A stretch of 64,000 bases of DNA, from NCBI GenBank assembly GCA_964019055.1, contig CAXHSA010000093.1, positions 496,001 through 560,000 of the forward strand, in the 5' to 3' direction. Below, in pieces: positions 25,556 to 39,198 of the stretch. Position 1 is the first letter of the stretch. Each line of letters starts with the position of its first letter. The stretch is from Anthopleura xanthogrammica (Eukaryota; Cnidaria; Anthozoa; Actiniaria; Actiniidae). The notes under the pieces are model-generated. The model saw nothing but the letters and a program-made list of their open reading frames with translations. It was not told the origin of the DNA and did not search any database. Both the position numbers and the translations under genes were made by a program.

Positions 25556-26930
25556 CTGAAACCACCACTTTTTGCTCCTGAAAAGACCTCATGAGATAAA
25601 AACACGACGTTTTGGCGAAAAAAAATTGCGTTTTGGCTGAGAAAAGGTGCTTTTTGGTCAAAAAAACTCTTTTTTGCTGAGAAAATTGGAATTTGGCTGA
25701 GAATTTTCTTTGGCCCAAAACACCACTTTTTCACTGCTAAACGCACCTTTGGGGCGAGAAAAGCACATTTTGGGTGTCAAAAACACTGTTTTGCTAGAAA
25801 AAAAAGCTTTTTAGCCCAAAAAACTGAAAAATGGCCATTTTGGCTCTCAAAACTAGGTTTTTCGCTGACGGTAGGACCTGTTTGCTGAAACCACCACTTT
25901 TTGCTCCTGAAAAGACCTCATAAGATAAAAACACGACGTTTTGGCGAAACAAAATTGCGTTTTGGCTGAGAAAAGGTGCTTTTTGGTCAAAAAAACTGTT
26001 TTTTGCTGAGAAAATTGGAATTTTGCTGAGAATTTTCTTTGGCCCAAAACACCACTTTTTCACTGCTAAACGCACCTTTTGGGCGAGAAAAGCACATTTT
26101 GGGTGTCAAAAACACTGTTTTGCTAGAAAAAAAAGCTTTTTAGCCCAAAAAACTGAAAAATGGCCATTTTGGCTCTCAAAACTAGGTTTTTCGCTGACGG
26201 TAGGACCTGTTTGCTGAAACCACCACTTTTTGCTCCTGAAAAGACCTCATAAGATAAAAACACGACGTTTTGGCGAAAGAAAATTGCGTTTTGGCTGAGA
26301 AAAGGTGCTTTTTGGTCAAAAAAACTGTTTTTTGCTGAGAAAATTGGAATTTGGCTGAGAATTTTCTTTGGCCCAAAACACCACTTTTTCACTGCTAAAC
26401 GCACCTTTGGGGCGAGAAAAGCACATTTTGGGTGTCAAAAACACTGTTTTGCTAGAAAAAAAAGCTTTTTAGCCCAAAAAACTGAAAAATGGCCATTTTG
26501 GCTCTCAAAACTAGGTTTTTCGCTGACGGTAGGACCTGTTTGCTGAAACCACCACTTTTTGCTCCTGAAAAGACCTCATAAGATAAAAACACGACGTTTT
26601 GGCGAAACAAAATTGCGTTTTGGCTGAGAAAAGGTGCTTTTTGGTCAAAAAAACTGTTTTTTGCTGAGAAAATTGGAATTTGGCTGAGAATTTTCTTTGG
26701 CCCAAAACACCACTTTTTCACTGCTAAACGCACCTTTTGGGCGAGAAAAGCACATTTTGGGTGTCAAAAACACTGTTTTGCTAGAAAAAAAAGCTTTTTA
26801 GCCCAAAAAACTGAAAAATGGCCATTTTGGCTCTCAAAACTAGGTTTTTCGCTGACGGTAGGACCTGTTTGCTGAAACCACCACTTTTTGCTCCTGAAAA
26901 GACCTCATAAGATAAAAACACGACGTTTTG
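25556..26930 (+). repeat. Family-B block 2 (about 4 monomers)
   Basis: This short B island has an entry breakpoint between the A-type GGCGTGACC (ending about 25550) and the B-type ACCACCAC (about 25560), and an exit between 26912 and 26945 where the run before TTCGG is already A-type. The CCTTTGGGGCG subtype appears near 25750 and 26405. One copy has GAAAGAAAATTGCG near 26277. Confidence 0.92.
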
Positions 26931-29194
26931 GCGAAAAAAAATTCGGTTTTGGCTGAGTAAAGGTGCTTTTTGGTCAAAAAAGCTGTTTTTTGCTGACAAA
27001 ATTGGAAATTTGCTGAGAATTTTCTTTTGCTCAAAACACGACGTTTTCACTGCTTAACGCAAGTTTTGGCCGAGAAAAGCACATTTTGGGTGTCCAAAAC
27101 ACTGTTTTGCTGGGAAAAAAAACTTTTTAGCCCAAAAAACTGAAAAATGGCCATTTTGGCTCTCAAAACCAGGTTTTTCGCTTACGGCGTGACCTGTTTG
27201 CTGAAACCCCCACTTTTTGCTCATGATAATACCTCTTGAGATAAAAACACGACGTTTTGGCGAAAAAAAATTCGGTTTCGGCTGAGTAAAGGTGCTTTTT
27301 GGTCAAGAAAGCTGTTTTTTGCTGACAAAATTGGAAATTTGCTGAGAATTTTCTTTTGCTCAAAACACGACGTTTTCACTGCTAAACGCAAGTTTTGGCC
27401 GAGAAAAGCACATTTTGGGTGTCCAAAACACTGTTTTGCTGGGAAAAAAAACTTTTTAGCCCAAAAAACTGAAAAATGGCCATTTTGGCTCTCAAAACCA
27501 GGTTTTTCGCTTACGGCGTGACCTGTTTGCTGAAACCCCCACTTTTTGCTCATGATAATACCTCTTGAGATAAAAACACGACGTTTTGGCGAAAAAAAAT
27601 TCGGTTTTGGCTGAGTAAAGGTGCTTTTTGGTCAAAAAAGCTGTTTTTTGCTGACAAAATTGGAAATTTGCTGAGAATTTTCTTTTGCTCAAAACACGAC
27701 GTTTTCACTGCTAAACGCAAGTTTTGGCCGAGAAAAGCACATTTTGGGTGTCCAAAACACTGTTTTGCTGGGAAAAAAAACTTTTTAGCCCAAAAAACTG
27801 AAAAATGGCCATTTTGGCTCTCAAAACCAGGTTTTTCGCTTACGGCGTGACCTGTTTGCTGAAACCCCCACTTTTTGCTCATGATAATACCTCTTGAGAT
27901 AAAAACACGACGTTTTGGCGAAAAAAAATTCGGTTTTGGCTGAGTAAAGGTGCTTTTTGGTCAAAAAAGCTGTTTTTTGCTGACAAAATTGGAAATTTGC
28001 TGAGAATTTTCTTTTGCTCAAAACACGACGTTTTCACTGCTAAACGCAAGTTTTGGCCGAGAAAAGCACATTTTGGGTGTCCAAAACACTGTTTTGCTGG
28101 GAAAAAAAACTTTTTAGCCCAAAAAACTGAAAAATGGCCATTTTGGCTCTCAAAACCAGGTTTTTCGCTTACGGCGTGACCTGTTTGCTGAAACCCCCAC
28201 TTTTTGCTCATGATAATACCTCTTGAGATAAAAACACGACGTTTTGGCGAAAAAAAATTCGGTTTTGGCTGAGTAAAGGTGCTTTTTGGTCAAAAAAGCT
28301 GTTTTTTGCTGACAAAATTGGAATTTGGCTGAGAATTTTCTTTTGCTCAAAACACGACGTTTTCACTGCTAAACGCAAGTTTTGGCCGAGAAAAGCACAT
28401 TTTGGGTGTCCAAAACACTGTTTTGCTGGGAAAAAAAACTTTTTAGCCCAAAAAACTGAAAAATGGCCATTTTGGCTCTCAAAACCAGGTTTTTCGCTTA
28501 CGGCGTGACCTGTTTGCTGAAACCCCCACTTTTTGCTCATGATAATACCTCTTGAGATAAAAACACGACGTTTTGGCGAAAAAAAATTCGGTTTTGGCTG
28601 AGTAAAGGTGCTTTTTGGTCAAAAAAGCTGTTTTTTGCTGACAAAATTGGAAATTTGCTGAGAATTTTCTTTTGCTCAAAACACGACGTTTTCACTGCTA
28701 AACGCAAGTTTTGGCCGAGAAAAGCACATTTTGGGTGTCCAAAACACTGTTTTGCTGGGAAAAAAAACTTTTTAGCCCAAAAAACTGAAAAATGGCCATT
28801 TTGGCTCTCAAAACCAGGTTTTTCGCTTACGGCGTGACCTGTTTGGTGAAACCCCCACTTTTTGCTCATGATAATACCTCTTGAGATAAAAACACGACGT
28901 TTTGGCGAAAAAAAATTCGGTTTTGGCTGAGTAAAGGTGCTTTTTGGTCAAAAAAGCTGTTTTTTGCTGACAAAATTGGAAATTTGCTGAGAATTTTCTT
29001 TTGCTCAAAACACGACGTTTTCACTGCTAAACGCAAGTTTTGGCCGAGAAAAGCACATTTTGGGTGTCCAAAACACTGTTTTGCTGGGAAAAAAAACTTT
29101 TTAGCCCAAAAAACTGAAAAATGGCCATTTTGCCTCTCAAAACCAGGTTTTTCGCTTACGGCGTGACCTGTTTGCTGAAACCCCCACTTTTTGT

Positions 29195-30842
29195 TCATGA
29201 TAATACCTCTTGAGATAAAAACACGACGTTTTGGCGAAAAAAAATTCGGTTTTGGCTGAGTAAAGGTGCTTTTTGGTCAAAAAAGCTGTTTTTTGCTGAC
29301 AAAATTGGAAATTTGCTGAGAATTTTCTTTTGCTCAAAACACGACGTTTTCACTGCTAAACGCAAGTTTTGGCCGAGAAAAGCACATTTTGGGTGTCCAA
29401 AACACGGTTTTGCTGGGAAAAAAAACTTTTTAGCCCAAAAAACTGAAAAATGGCCATTTTGGCTCTCAAAACCAGGTTTTTCGCTTACGGCGTGACCTGT
29501 TTGCTGAAACCCCCACTTTTTGCTCATGATAATACCTCTTGAGATAAAAACACGACGTTTTGGCGAAAAAAAATTCGGTTTTGGCTGAGTAGAGGTGCTT
29601 TTTGGTCAAAAAAGCTGTTTTTTGCTGACAAAATTGGAAATTTGCTGAGAATTTTCTTTTGCTCAAAACACGACGTTTTCACTGCTAAACGCAAGTTGTG
29701 GCCGAGAAAAGCACATTTTGGGTGTCCAAAACACTGTTTTGCTGGGAAAAAAAACTTTTTAGCCCAAAAAACTGAAAAATGGCCATTTTGGCTCTCAAAA
29801 CCAGGTTTTTCGCTTACGGCGTGACCTGTTTGCTGAAACCCCCACTTTTTGTTCATGATAATACCTCTTGAGATAAAAACACGACGTTTTGGCGAAAAAA
29901 AATTCGGTTTTGGCTGAGTAAAGGTGCTTTTTGGTCAAAAAAGCTGTTTTTTGTTGACAAAATTGGAAATTTGCTGAGAATTTTCTTTTGCTCAAAACAC
30001 GACGTTTTCACTGCTAAACGCAAGTTTTGGCCGAGAAAAGCACATTTTGGGTGTCCAAAACACTGTTTTGCTGGGAAAAAAACTTTTTAGCCCAAAAAAC
30101 TGAAAAATGGCCATTTTGGCTCTCAAAACCAGGTTTTTCGCTTACGGCGTGACCTGTTTGCTGAAACCCCCACTTTTTGCTCATGATAATACCTCTTGAG
30201 ATAAAAACACGACGTTTTGGCGAAAAAAAATTCGGTTTTGGCTGAGTAAAGGTGCTTTTTGGTCAAAAAAGCTGTTTTTTGCTGACAAAATTGGAAATTT
30301 GCTGAGAATTTTCTTTTGCTCAAAACACGACGTTTTCACTGCTAAACGCAAGTTGTGGCCGAGAAAAGCACATTTTGGGTGTCCAAAACACTGTTTTGCT
30401 GGGAAAAAAAACTTTTTAGCCCAAAAAACTGAAAAATGGCCATTTTGGCTCTCAAAACCAGGTTTTTCGCTTACGGCGTGACCTGTTTGCTGAAACCCCC
30501 ACTTTTTGTTCATGATAATACCTCTTGAGATAAAAACACGACGTTTTGGCGAAAAAAAATTCGGTTTTGGCTGAGTAAAGGTGCTTTTTGGTCAAAAAAG
30601 CTGTTTTTTGCTGACAAAATTGGAAATTTGCTGAGAATTTTCTTTTGCTCAAAACACGACGTTTTCACTGCTAAACGCAAGTTTTGGCCGAGAAAAGCAC
30701 ATTTTGGGTGTCCAAAACACTGTTTTGCTGGGAAAAAAAACTTTTTAGCCCAAAAAACTGAAAAATGGCCATTTTGGCTCTCAAAACCAGGTTTTTCGCT
30801 TACGGCGTGACCTGTTTGCTGAAATCCCCACTTTTTGCTCAT
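29195..30842 (+). repeat. Two-monomer duplication (657 bp)
   Basis: CAAGTTGTGGCCG occurs near 29691 and 30348, and TTTTTGTTCATGATA near 29847 and 30504, both at 657 bp, which is two monomers less the single A lost near 30073. CAAGTTGTGG recurs once more near 31335 and TTGTTCATG lies also near 29192, so the marker monomer has several relatives here. Confidence 0.8.
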
Positions 30843-31496
30843 GATAATACCTGTTGAGATAAAAACACGACGTTTTGGCGAAAAAAAATTCGGTTTTGGC
30901 TGAGTAAAGGTGCTTTTTGGTCAAAAAAGCTGTTTTTTGCTGACAAAATTGGAAATTTGCTGAGAATTTTCTTTTCCTCAAAACACGACGTTTTCACTGC
31001 TAAACCCAAGTTTTGGCCGAGAAAAGCACATTTTGGGTGTCCAAAACACTGTTTTGCTGGGAAAAAAAACTTTTTAGCCCAAAAAACTGAAAAATGGCCA
31101 TTTTGGCTCTCAAAACCAGGTTTTTCGCTTACGGCGTGACCTGTTTGCTGAAACCCCCACTTTTTGCTCATGATAATACCTCTTGAGATAAAAACACGAC
31201 GTTTTGGCGAAAAAAAATTCGGTTTTGGCTGAGTAAAGGTGCTTTTTGGTCAAAAAAGCTGTTTTTTGCTGACAAAATTGGAAATTTGCTGAGAATTTTC
31301 TTTTGCTCAAAACACGACGTTTTCACTGCTAAACGCAAGTTGTGGCCGAGAAAAGCACATTTTGGGTGTCCAAAACACTGTTTTGCTGGGAAAAAAAACT
31401 TTTTAGCCCAAAAAACTGAAAAATGGCCATTTTGGCTCTCAAAACCAGGTTTTTCGCTTACGGCGTGACCTGTTTGCTGAAACCCCCACTTTTTGC

Positions 31497-34400
31497 TCAT
31501 GATAATACCTCTTGAGATAAAAACACGACGTTTTGGCGAAAAAAAATTCGGGTTTGGCTGAGTAAAGGTGCTTTTTGGTCAAAAAAGCTGTTTTTTGCTG
31601 ACAAAATTGGAAATTTGCTGAGAATTTTCTTTTGCTCAAAACACGACGTTTTCACTGCTAAACGCAAGTTTTGGCCGAGAAAAGCACATTTTGGGTGTCC
31701 AAAACACTGTTTTGCTGGGAAAAAAAACTTTTTAGCCCAAAAAACTGAAAAATGGCCATTTTGGCTCTCAAAACCAGGTTTTTCGCTTACGGCGTGACCT
31801 GTTTGCTGAAACCCCCACTTTTTGCTCATGATAATACCTGTTGAGATAAAAACACGACGTTTTGGCGAAAACAAATTCGGTTTTGGCTGAGTAAAGGTGC
31901 TTTTGGGTCAAAAAAGCTGTTTTTTGCTGACAAAATTGGAAATTTGCTGAGAATTTTCTTTTCCTCAAAACACGACGTTTTCACTGCTAAACGCAAGTTT
32001 TGGCCGAGAAAAGCACATTTTGGGTGTCCAAAACACTGTTTTGCTGGGGAAAAAAACTTTTTAGCCCAAAAAACTGAAAAATGGCCATTTTGGCTCTCAA
32101 AACCAGGTTTTTCGCTTACGGCGTGACCTGTTTGCTGAAACCCCCACTTTTTGATCATGATAATACCTCTTGAGATAAAAACACGACGTTTTGGCGAAAA
32201 AAAATTCGGGTTTGGCTGAGTAAAGGTGCTTTTTGGTCAAAAAAGCTGTTTTTTGCTGACAAAATTGGAAATTTGCTGAGAATTTTCTTTTGCTCAAAAC
32301 ACGACGTTTTCACTGCTAAACGCAAGTTTTGGCCGAGAAAAGCACATTTTGGGTGTCCAAAACACTGTTTTGCTGGGAAAAAAAACTTTTTAGCCCAAAA
32401 AACTGAAAAATGGCCATTTTGGCTCTCAAAACCAGGTTTTTCGCTTACGGCGTGACCTGTTTGCTGAAACCCCCACTTTTTGCTCATGATAATACCTCTT
32501 GAGATAAAAACACGACGTTTTGGCGAAAAAAAATTCGGTTTTGGCTGAGTAAAGGTGCTTTTTGGTCAAAAAAGCTGTTTTTTGCTGACAAAATTGGAAA
32601 TTTGCTGAGAATTTTCTTTTGCTCAAAACACGACGTTTTCACTGCTAAACGCAAGTTTTGGCCGAGAAAAGCACATTTTGGGTGTCCAAAACACTGCTTT
32701 GCTGGGAAAAAAAACTTTTTAGCCCAACAAACTGAAAAATGGCCATTTTGGCTCTCAAAACCAGGTTTTTCGCTTACGGCGTGACCTGTTTGCTGAAATC
32801 CCCACTTTTTGCTCATGATAATACCTGTTGAGATAAAAACACGACGTTTTGGCGAAAAAAAATTCGGTTTTGGCTGAGTAAAGGTGCTTTTTGGTCAAAA
32901 AAGCTGTTTTTTGCTGACAAAATTGGAAATTTGCTGAGAATTTTCTTTTCCTCAAAACACGACGTTTTCACTGCTAAACCCAAGTTTTGGCCGAGAAAAG
33001 CACATTTTGGGTGTCCAAAACACTGTTTTGCTGGGAAAAAAAACTTTTTAGCCCAAAAAACTGAAAAATGGCCATTTTGGCTCTCAAAACCAGGTTTTTC
33101 GCTTACGGCGTGACCTGTTTGCTGAAACCCCCACTTTTTGCTCATGATAATACCTCTTGAGATAAAAACACGACGTTTTGGCGAAAAAAAATTCGGTTTT
33201 GGCTGAGTAAAGGTGCTTTTTGGTCAAAAAAGCTGTTTTTTGCTGACAAAATTGGAAATTTGCTGAGAATTTTCTTTTGCTCAAAACACGACGTTTTCAC
33301 TGCTAAACGCAAGTTTTGGCCGAGAAAAGCACATTTTGGGTGTCCAAAACACTGTTTTGCTGGGAAAAAAAACTTTTTAGCCCAAAAAACTGAAAAATGG
33401 CCATTTTGGCTCTCAAAACCAGGTTTTTCGCTTACGGCGTGACCTGTTTGCTGAAACCCCCACTTTTTGCTCATGATAATACCTCTTGAGATAAAAACAC
33501 GACGTTTTGGCGAAAACAAATTCGGTTTTGGCTGAGTAAAGGTGCTTTTGGGTCAAAAAAGCTGTTTTTTGCTGACAAAATTGGAAATTTGCTGAGAATT
33601 TTCTTTTGCTCAAAACACGACGTTTTCACTGCTAAACGCAAGTTTTGGCCGAGAAAAGCACATTTTGGGTGTCCAAAACACTGTTTTGCTGGGGAAAAAA
33701 ACTTTTTAGCCCAAAAAACTGAAAAATGGCCATTTTGGCTCTCAAAACCAGGTTTTTCGCTTACGGCGTGACCTGTTTGCTGAAACCCCCACTTTTTGCT
33801 CATGATAATACCTCTTGAGATAAAAACACGACGTTTTGGCGAAAAAAAATTCGGTTTTGGCTGAGTAAAGGTGCTTTTGGGTCAAAAAAGCTGTTTTTTG
33901 CTGACAAAATTGGAAATTTGCTGAGAATTTTCTTTTGCTCAAAACACGACGTTTTCACTGCTAAACGCAAGTTTTGGCCGAGAAAAGCACATTTTGGGTG
34001 TCCAAAACACTGTTTTGCTGGGGAAAAAAACTTTTTAGCCCAAAAAACTGAAAAATGGCCATTTTGGCTCTCAAAACCAGGTTTTTCGCTTACGGCGTGA
34101 CCTGTTTGCTGAAACCCCCACTTTTTGCTCATGATAATACCTCTTGAGATAAAAACACGACGTTTTGGCGAAAAAAAATTCGGTTTTGGCTGAGTAAAGG
34201 TGCTTTTTGGTCAAAAAAGCTGTTTTTTGCTGACAAAATTGGAAATTTGCTGAGAATTTTCTTTTGCTCAAAACACGACGTTTTCACTGCTAAACGCAAG
34301 TTTTGGCCGAGAAAAGCACATTTTGGGTGTCCAAAACACTGTTTTGCTGGGAAAAAAAACTTTTTAGCCCAAAAAACTGAAAAATGGCCATTTTGGCTCT

Positions 34401-36102
34401 CAAAACCAGGTTTTTCGCTTACGGCGTGACCTGTTTGCTGAAACCCCCACTTTTTGCTCATGATAATACCTGTTGAGATAAAAACACGACGTTTTGGCGA
34501 AAAAAAATTCGGTTTTGGCTGAGTAAAGGTGCTTTTTGGTCAAAAAAGCTGTTTTTTGCTGACAAAATTGGAAATTTGCTGAGAATTTTCTTTTCCTCAA
34601 AACACGACGTTTTCACTGCTAAACCCAAGTTTTGGCCGAGAAAAGCACATTTTGGGTGTCCAAAACACTGTTTTGCTGGGAAAAAAAACTTTTTAGCCCA
34701 AAAAACTGAAAAATGGCCATTTTGGCTCTCAAAACCAGGTTTTTCGCTTACGGCGTGACCTGTTTGCTGAAACCCCCACTTTTTGCTCATGATAATACCT
34801 CTTGAGATAAAAACACGACGTTTTGGCGAAAAAAAATTCGGTTTTGGCTGAGTAAAGGTGCTTTTTGGTCAAAAAAGCTGTTTTTTGCTGACAAAATTGG
34901 AAATTTGCTGAGAATTTTCTTTTGCTCAAAACACGACGTTTTCACTGCTAAACGCAAGTTTTGGCCGAGAAAAGCACATTTTGGGTGTCCAAAACACTGT
35001 TTTGCTGGGAAAAAAAACTTTTTAGCCCAAAAAACTGAAAAATGGCCATTTTGGCTCTCAAAACCAGGTTTTTCGCTTACGGCGTGACCTGTTTGCTGAA
35101 ACCCCCACTTTTTGCTCATGATAATACCTCTTGAGATAAAAACACGACGTTTTGGCGAAAACAAATTCGGTTTTGGCTGAGTAAAGGTGCTTTTGGGTCA
35201 AAAAAGCTGTTTTTTGCTGACAAAATTGGAAATTTGCTGAGAATTTTCTTTTGCTCAAAACACGACGTTTTCACTGCTAAACGCAAGTTTTGGCCGAGAA
35301 AAGCACATTTTGGGTGTCCAAAACACTGTTTTGCTGGGGAAAAAAACTTTTTAGCCCAAAAAACTGAAAAATGGCCATTTTGGCTCTCAAAACCAGGTTT
35401 TTCGCTTACGGCGTGACCTGTTTGCTGAAACCCCCACTTTTTGCTCATGATAATACCTCTTGAGATAAAAACACGACGTTTTGGCGAAAAAAAATTCGGT
35501 TTTGGCTGAGTAAAGGTGCTTTTGGGTCAAAAAAGCTGTTTTTTGCTGACAAAATTGGAAATTTGCTGAGAATTTTCTTTTGCTCAAAACACGACGTTTT
35601 CACTGCTAAACGCAAGTTTTGGCCGAGAAAAGCACATTTTGGGTGTCCAAAACACTGTTTTGCTGGGGAAAAAAACTTTTTAGCCCAAAAAACTGAAAAA
35701 TGGCCATTTTGGCTCTCAAAACCAGGTTTTTCGCTTACGGCGTGACCTGTTTGCTGAAACCCCCACTTTTTGCTCATGATAATACCTCTTGAGATAAAAA
35801 CACGACGTTTTGGCGAAAAAAAATTCGGTTTTGGCTGAGTAAAGGTGCTTTTTGGTCAAAAAAGCTGTTTTTTGCTGACAAAATTGGAAATTTGCTGAGA
35901 ATTTTCTTTTGCTCAAAACACGACGTTTTCACTGCTAAACGCAAGTTTTGGCCGAGAAAAGCACATTTTGGGTGTCCAAAACACTGTTTTGCTGGGGAAA
36001 AAAACTTTTTAGCCCAAAAAACTGAAAAATGGCCATTTTGGCTCTCAAAACCAGGTTTTTCGCTTACGGCGTGACCTGTTTGCTGAAACCCCCACTTTTT
36101 GC
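31497..36102 (+). repeat. Higher-order repeat of five monomers (1645 bp)
   Basis: The marker GAAAACAAATTCGG has its C at 31872, 33517 and 35162, each exactly 1645 bp apart. Other markers keep the same step: CTGTTGAG near 32826 and 34471, and CTAAACCCAAG near 32978 and 34623. CTTTTGGGTC near 33549, 33878, 35194 and 35523, and GCTGGGGAAAAAA near 33690, 34018, 35335 and 35663, each form pairs repeated at 1645. Two copies are nearly complete (about 32813-34457 and 34458-36102) and a partial older copy lies to their left. The fifth monomer differs between copies. Confidence 0.88.
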
Positions 36103-38150
36103 TCATGATAATACCTCTTGAGATAAAAACACGACGTTTTGGCGAAAAAAAATTCGGTTTTGGCTGAGTAAAGGTGCTTTTTGGTCAAAAAAGCTGTTTT
36201 TTGCTGACAAAATTGGAAATTTGCTGAGAATTTTCTTTTGCTCAAAACACGACGTTTTCACTGCTAAACGCAAGTTTTGGCCGAGAAAAGCACATTTTGG
36301 GTGTCCAAAACACTGTTTTGCTGGGAAAAAAAACTTTTTAGCCCAAAAAACTGAAAAATGGCCATTTTGGCTCTCAAAACCAGGTTTTTCGCTTACGGCG
36401 TGACCTGTTTGCTGAAACCCCCACTTTTTGCTCATGATAATACCTCTTGAGATAAAAACACGACGTTTTGGCGAAAAAAAATTCGGTTTTGGCTGAGTAA
36501 AGGTGCTTTTTGGTCAAAAAAGCTGTTTTTTGCTGACAAAATTGGAAATTTGCTGAGAATTTTCTTTTGCTCAAAACACGACGTTTTCACTGCTAAACGC
36601 AAGTTTTGGCCGAGAAAAGCACATTTTGGGTGTCCAAAACACTGTTTTGCTGGGAAAAAAACTTTTTAGCCCAAAAAACTGAAAAATGGCCATTTTGGCT
36701 CTCAAAACCCGGTTTTTCGCTTACGGCGTGACCTGTTTGTTGAAACCCCCACTTTTTGCTCATGATAATACCTCTTGAGATAAAAACACGACGTTTTGGC
36801 GAAAAAAAATTCGGTTTTGGCTGAGTAAAGGTGCTTTTTGGTCAAAAAAGCTGTTTTTTGCTGACAAAATTGGAAATTTGCTGAGAATTTTCTTTCGCTC
36901 AAAACACGACGTTTTCACTGCTAAACGCAAGTTTTGGCCGAGAAAAGCACATTTTGGGTGTCCAAAACACTGTTTTGCTGGGAAAAAAAACTTTTTAGCC
37001 CAAAAAACTGAAAAATGGCCATTTTGGCTCTCAAAACCAGGTTTTTCGCTTACGGCGTGACCTGTTTGCTGAAACCCCCACTTTTTGCTCATGATAATAC
37101 CTCTTGAGATAAAAACACGACGTTTTGGCGAAAAAAATTTCGGTTTTGGCTGAGTAAAGGTGCTTTTTGGTCAAAAAAGCTGTTTTTTGCTGACAAAATT
37201 GGAAATTTGCTGAGAATTTTCTTTTGCTCAAAACACGACGTTTTCACTGCTAAACGCAAGTTTTGGCCGAGAAAAGCACATTTTGGGTGTCCAAAACACT
37301 GTTTTGCTGGGAAAAAAAACTTTTTAGCCCAAAAAACTGAAAAATGGCCATTTTGCCTCTCAAAACCAGGTTTTTCGCTTACGGCGTGACCTGTTTGCTG
37401 AAACCCCCACTTTTTGCTCATGATAATACCTCTTGAGATAAAAACACGACGTTTTGGCGAAAAAAAATTCGGTTTTGGCTGAGTAAAGGTGCTTTTTGGT
37501 CAAAAAAGCTGTTTTTTGCTGACAAAATTGGAAATTTGCTGAGAATTTTCTTTTGCTCAAAACACGACGATTTCACTGCTAAACGCAAGTTTTGGCCGAG
37601 AAAAGCACATTTTGGGTGTCCAAAACACTGTTTTGCTGGGAAAAAAAACTTTTTAGCCCAAAAAACTGAAAAATGGCCATTTTGGCTCTCAAAACCAGGT
37701 TTTTCGCTTACGGCGTGACCTGTTTGCTGAAACCCCCACTTTTTGCTCATGATAATACCTCTTGAGATAAAAACACGACGTTTTGGCGAAAAAAAATTCG
37801 GTTTTGGCTGAGTAAAGGTGCTTTTTGGTCAAAAAAGCTGTTTTTTGCTGACAAAATTGGAAATTTGCTGAGAATTTTCTTTTGCTCAAAACACGACGTT
37901 TTCACTGCTAAACGCAAGTTTTGGCCGAGAAAAGCACATTTTGGGTGTCCAAAACACTGTTTTGCTGGGGGAAAAAACGTGTTAGCCCAAAAAACTGAAA
38001 AATGGCCATTTTGGCTCTCAAAACCAGGTTTTTCGCTTACGGCGTGACCTGTTTGCTGAAACCCCCACTTTTTGCTCATGATAATACCTCTTGAGATAAA
38101 AACACGACGTTTTGGCGAAAAAAAATTCGGTTTTGGCTGAGTAAAGGTGC

Positions 38151-38190
38151 TTTTTGGTCAAAAAAGCTGTTTTTTGGTCAAAAAAGCTGT
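38151..38190 (+). repeat. One-module (20-bp) tandem gain within a monomer
   Basis: The 20-mer TTTTTGGTCAAAAAAGCTGT occurs twice in tandem at 38151-38170 and 38171-38190, where other monomers have it once. The monomer is therefore 349 bp. The gained length matches one T-tract/A-tract module. The base after the second copy is C (GTCTTTTGC), a private marker. Confidence 0.93.
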
Positions 38191-39158
38191 CTTTTGCTGA
38201 CAAAATTGGAAATTTGCTGAGAATTTTCTTTTGCTCAAAACACGACGTTTACACCGCTAAACGCAAGTTTTGGCCGAGAAAAGCACATTTTGGGTGTCCA
38301 AAACACTGTTTTGCTGGGGAAAAAAACTTTTTAGCCCAAAAAACTGAAAAATGGCCATTTTGGCTCTCAAAACCAGGTTTTTCGCTTACGGCGTGACCTG
38401 TTTGCTGAAACCCCCACTTTTTGCTCATGATAATACCTCTTGAGATAAAAACACGACGTTTTGGCGAAAAAAAATTCGGTTTTGGCTGAGTAAAGGTGCT
38501 TTTTGGTCAAAAAAGCTGTTTTTTGCTGACAAAATTGGAAATTTGCTGAGAATTTTCTTTTGCTCAAAACACGACGTTTTCACTGCTAAACGCAAGTTTT
38601 GGCCGAGAAAAGCACATTTTGGGTGTCCAAAACACTGTTTTGCTGGGAAAAAAAAACTTTTTAGCCCAAAAAGCTGAAAAATGGCCATTTTGACTCTCAA
38701 AACCAGGTTTTTCGCTTACGGCGTGACCTGTTTGCTGAAACCCCCACTTTTTGCTCATGATAATACCTCTTGAGATAAAAACACGACGTTTTGGCGAAAA
38801 AAAATTCGGTTTTGGCTGAGTAAAGGTGCTTTTTGGTCAAAAAAGCTGTTTTTTGCTGACAAAATTGGAAATTTGCTGAGAATTTTCTTTTGCTCAAAAC
38901 ACGACGTTTTCACTGCTAAACGCAAGTTTTGGCCGAGAAAAGCACATTTTGGGTGTCCAAAACACTGTTTTGCTGGGAAAAAAAACTTTTTAGCCCAAAA
39001 AACTGAAAAATGGCCATTTTGGCTCTCAAAACCAGGTTTTTCGCTTACGGCGTGACCTGTTTGCTGAAACCCCCACTTTTTGCTCATGATAATACCTCTT
39101 GAGATAAAAACACGACGTTTTGGCGAAAAAAAATTCGGTTTTGGCTGAGTAAAGGTGC

Positions 39159-39198
39159 TTTTTGGTCAAAAAAGCTGTTTTTTGGTCAAAAAAGCTGT
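39159..39198 (+). repeat. Second copy of the 20-bp module gain
   Basis: The same tandem 20-mer doubling and the same private GTCTTTTGC and GTTTACACCGC markers recur 1008 bp downstream. The match in flanking markers shows this is a copy of the first event by segmental duplication, not an independent gain. Confidence 0.93.

Noticed and set aside
30060..36670. Single-A losses near 30073 and 36655 as biological events
   Set aside because: They lie in A8 runs, where sequencing and consensus errors are common. I note the 328-bp monomers but draw no conclusion without read data.
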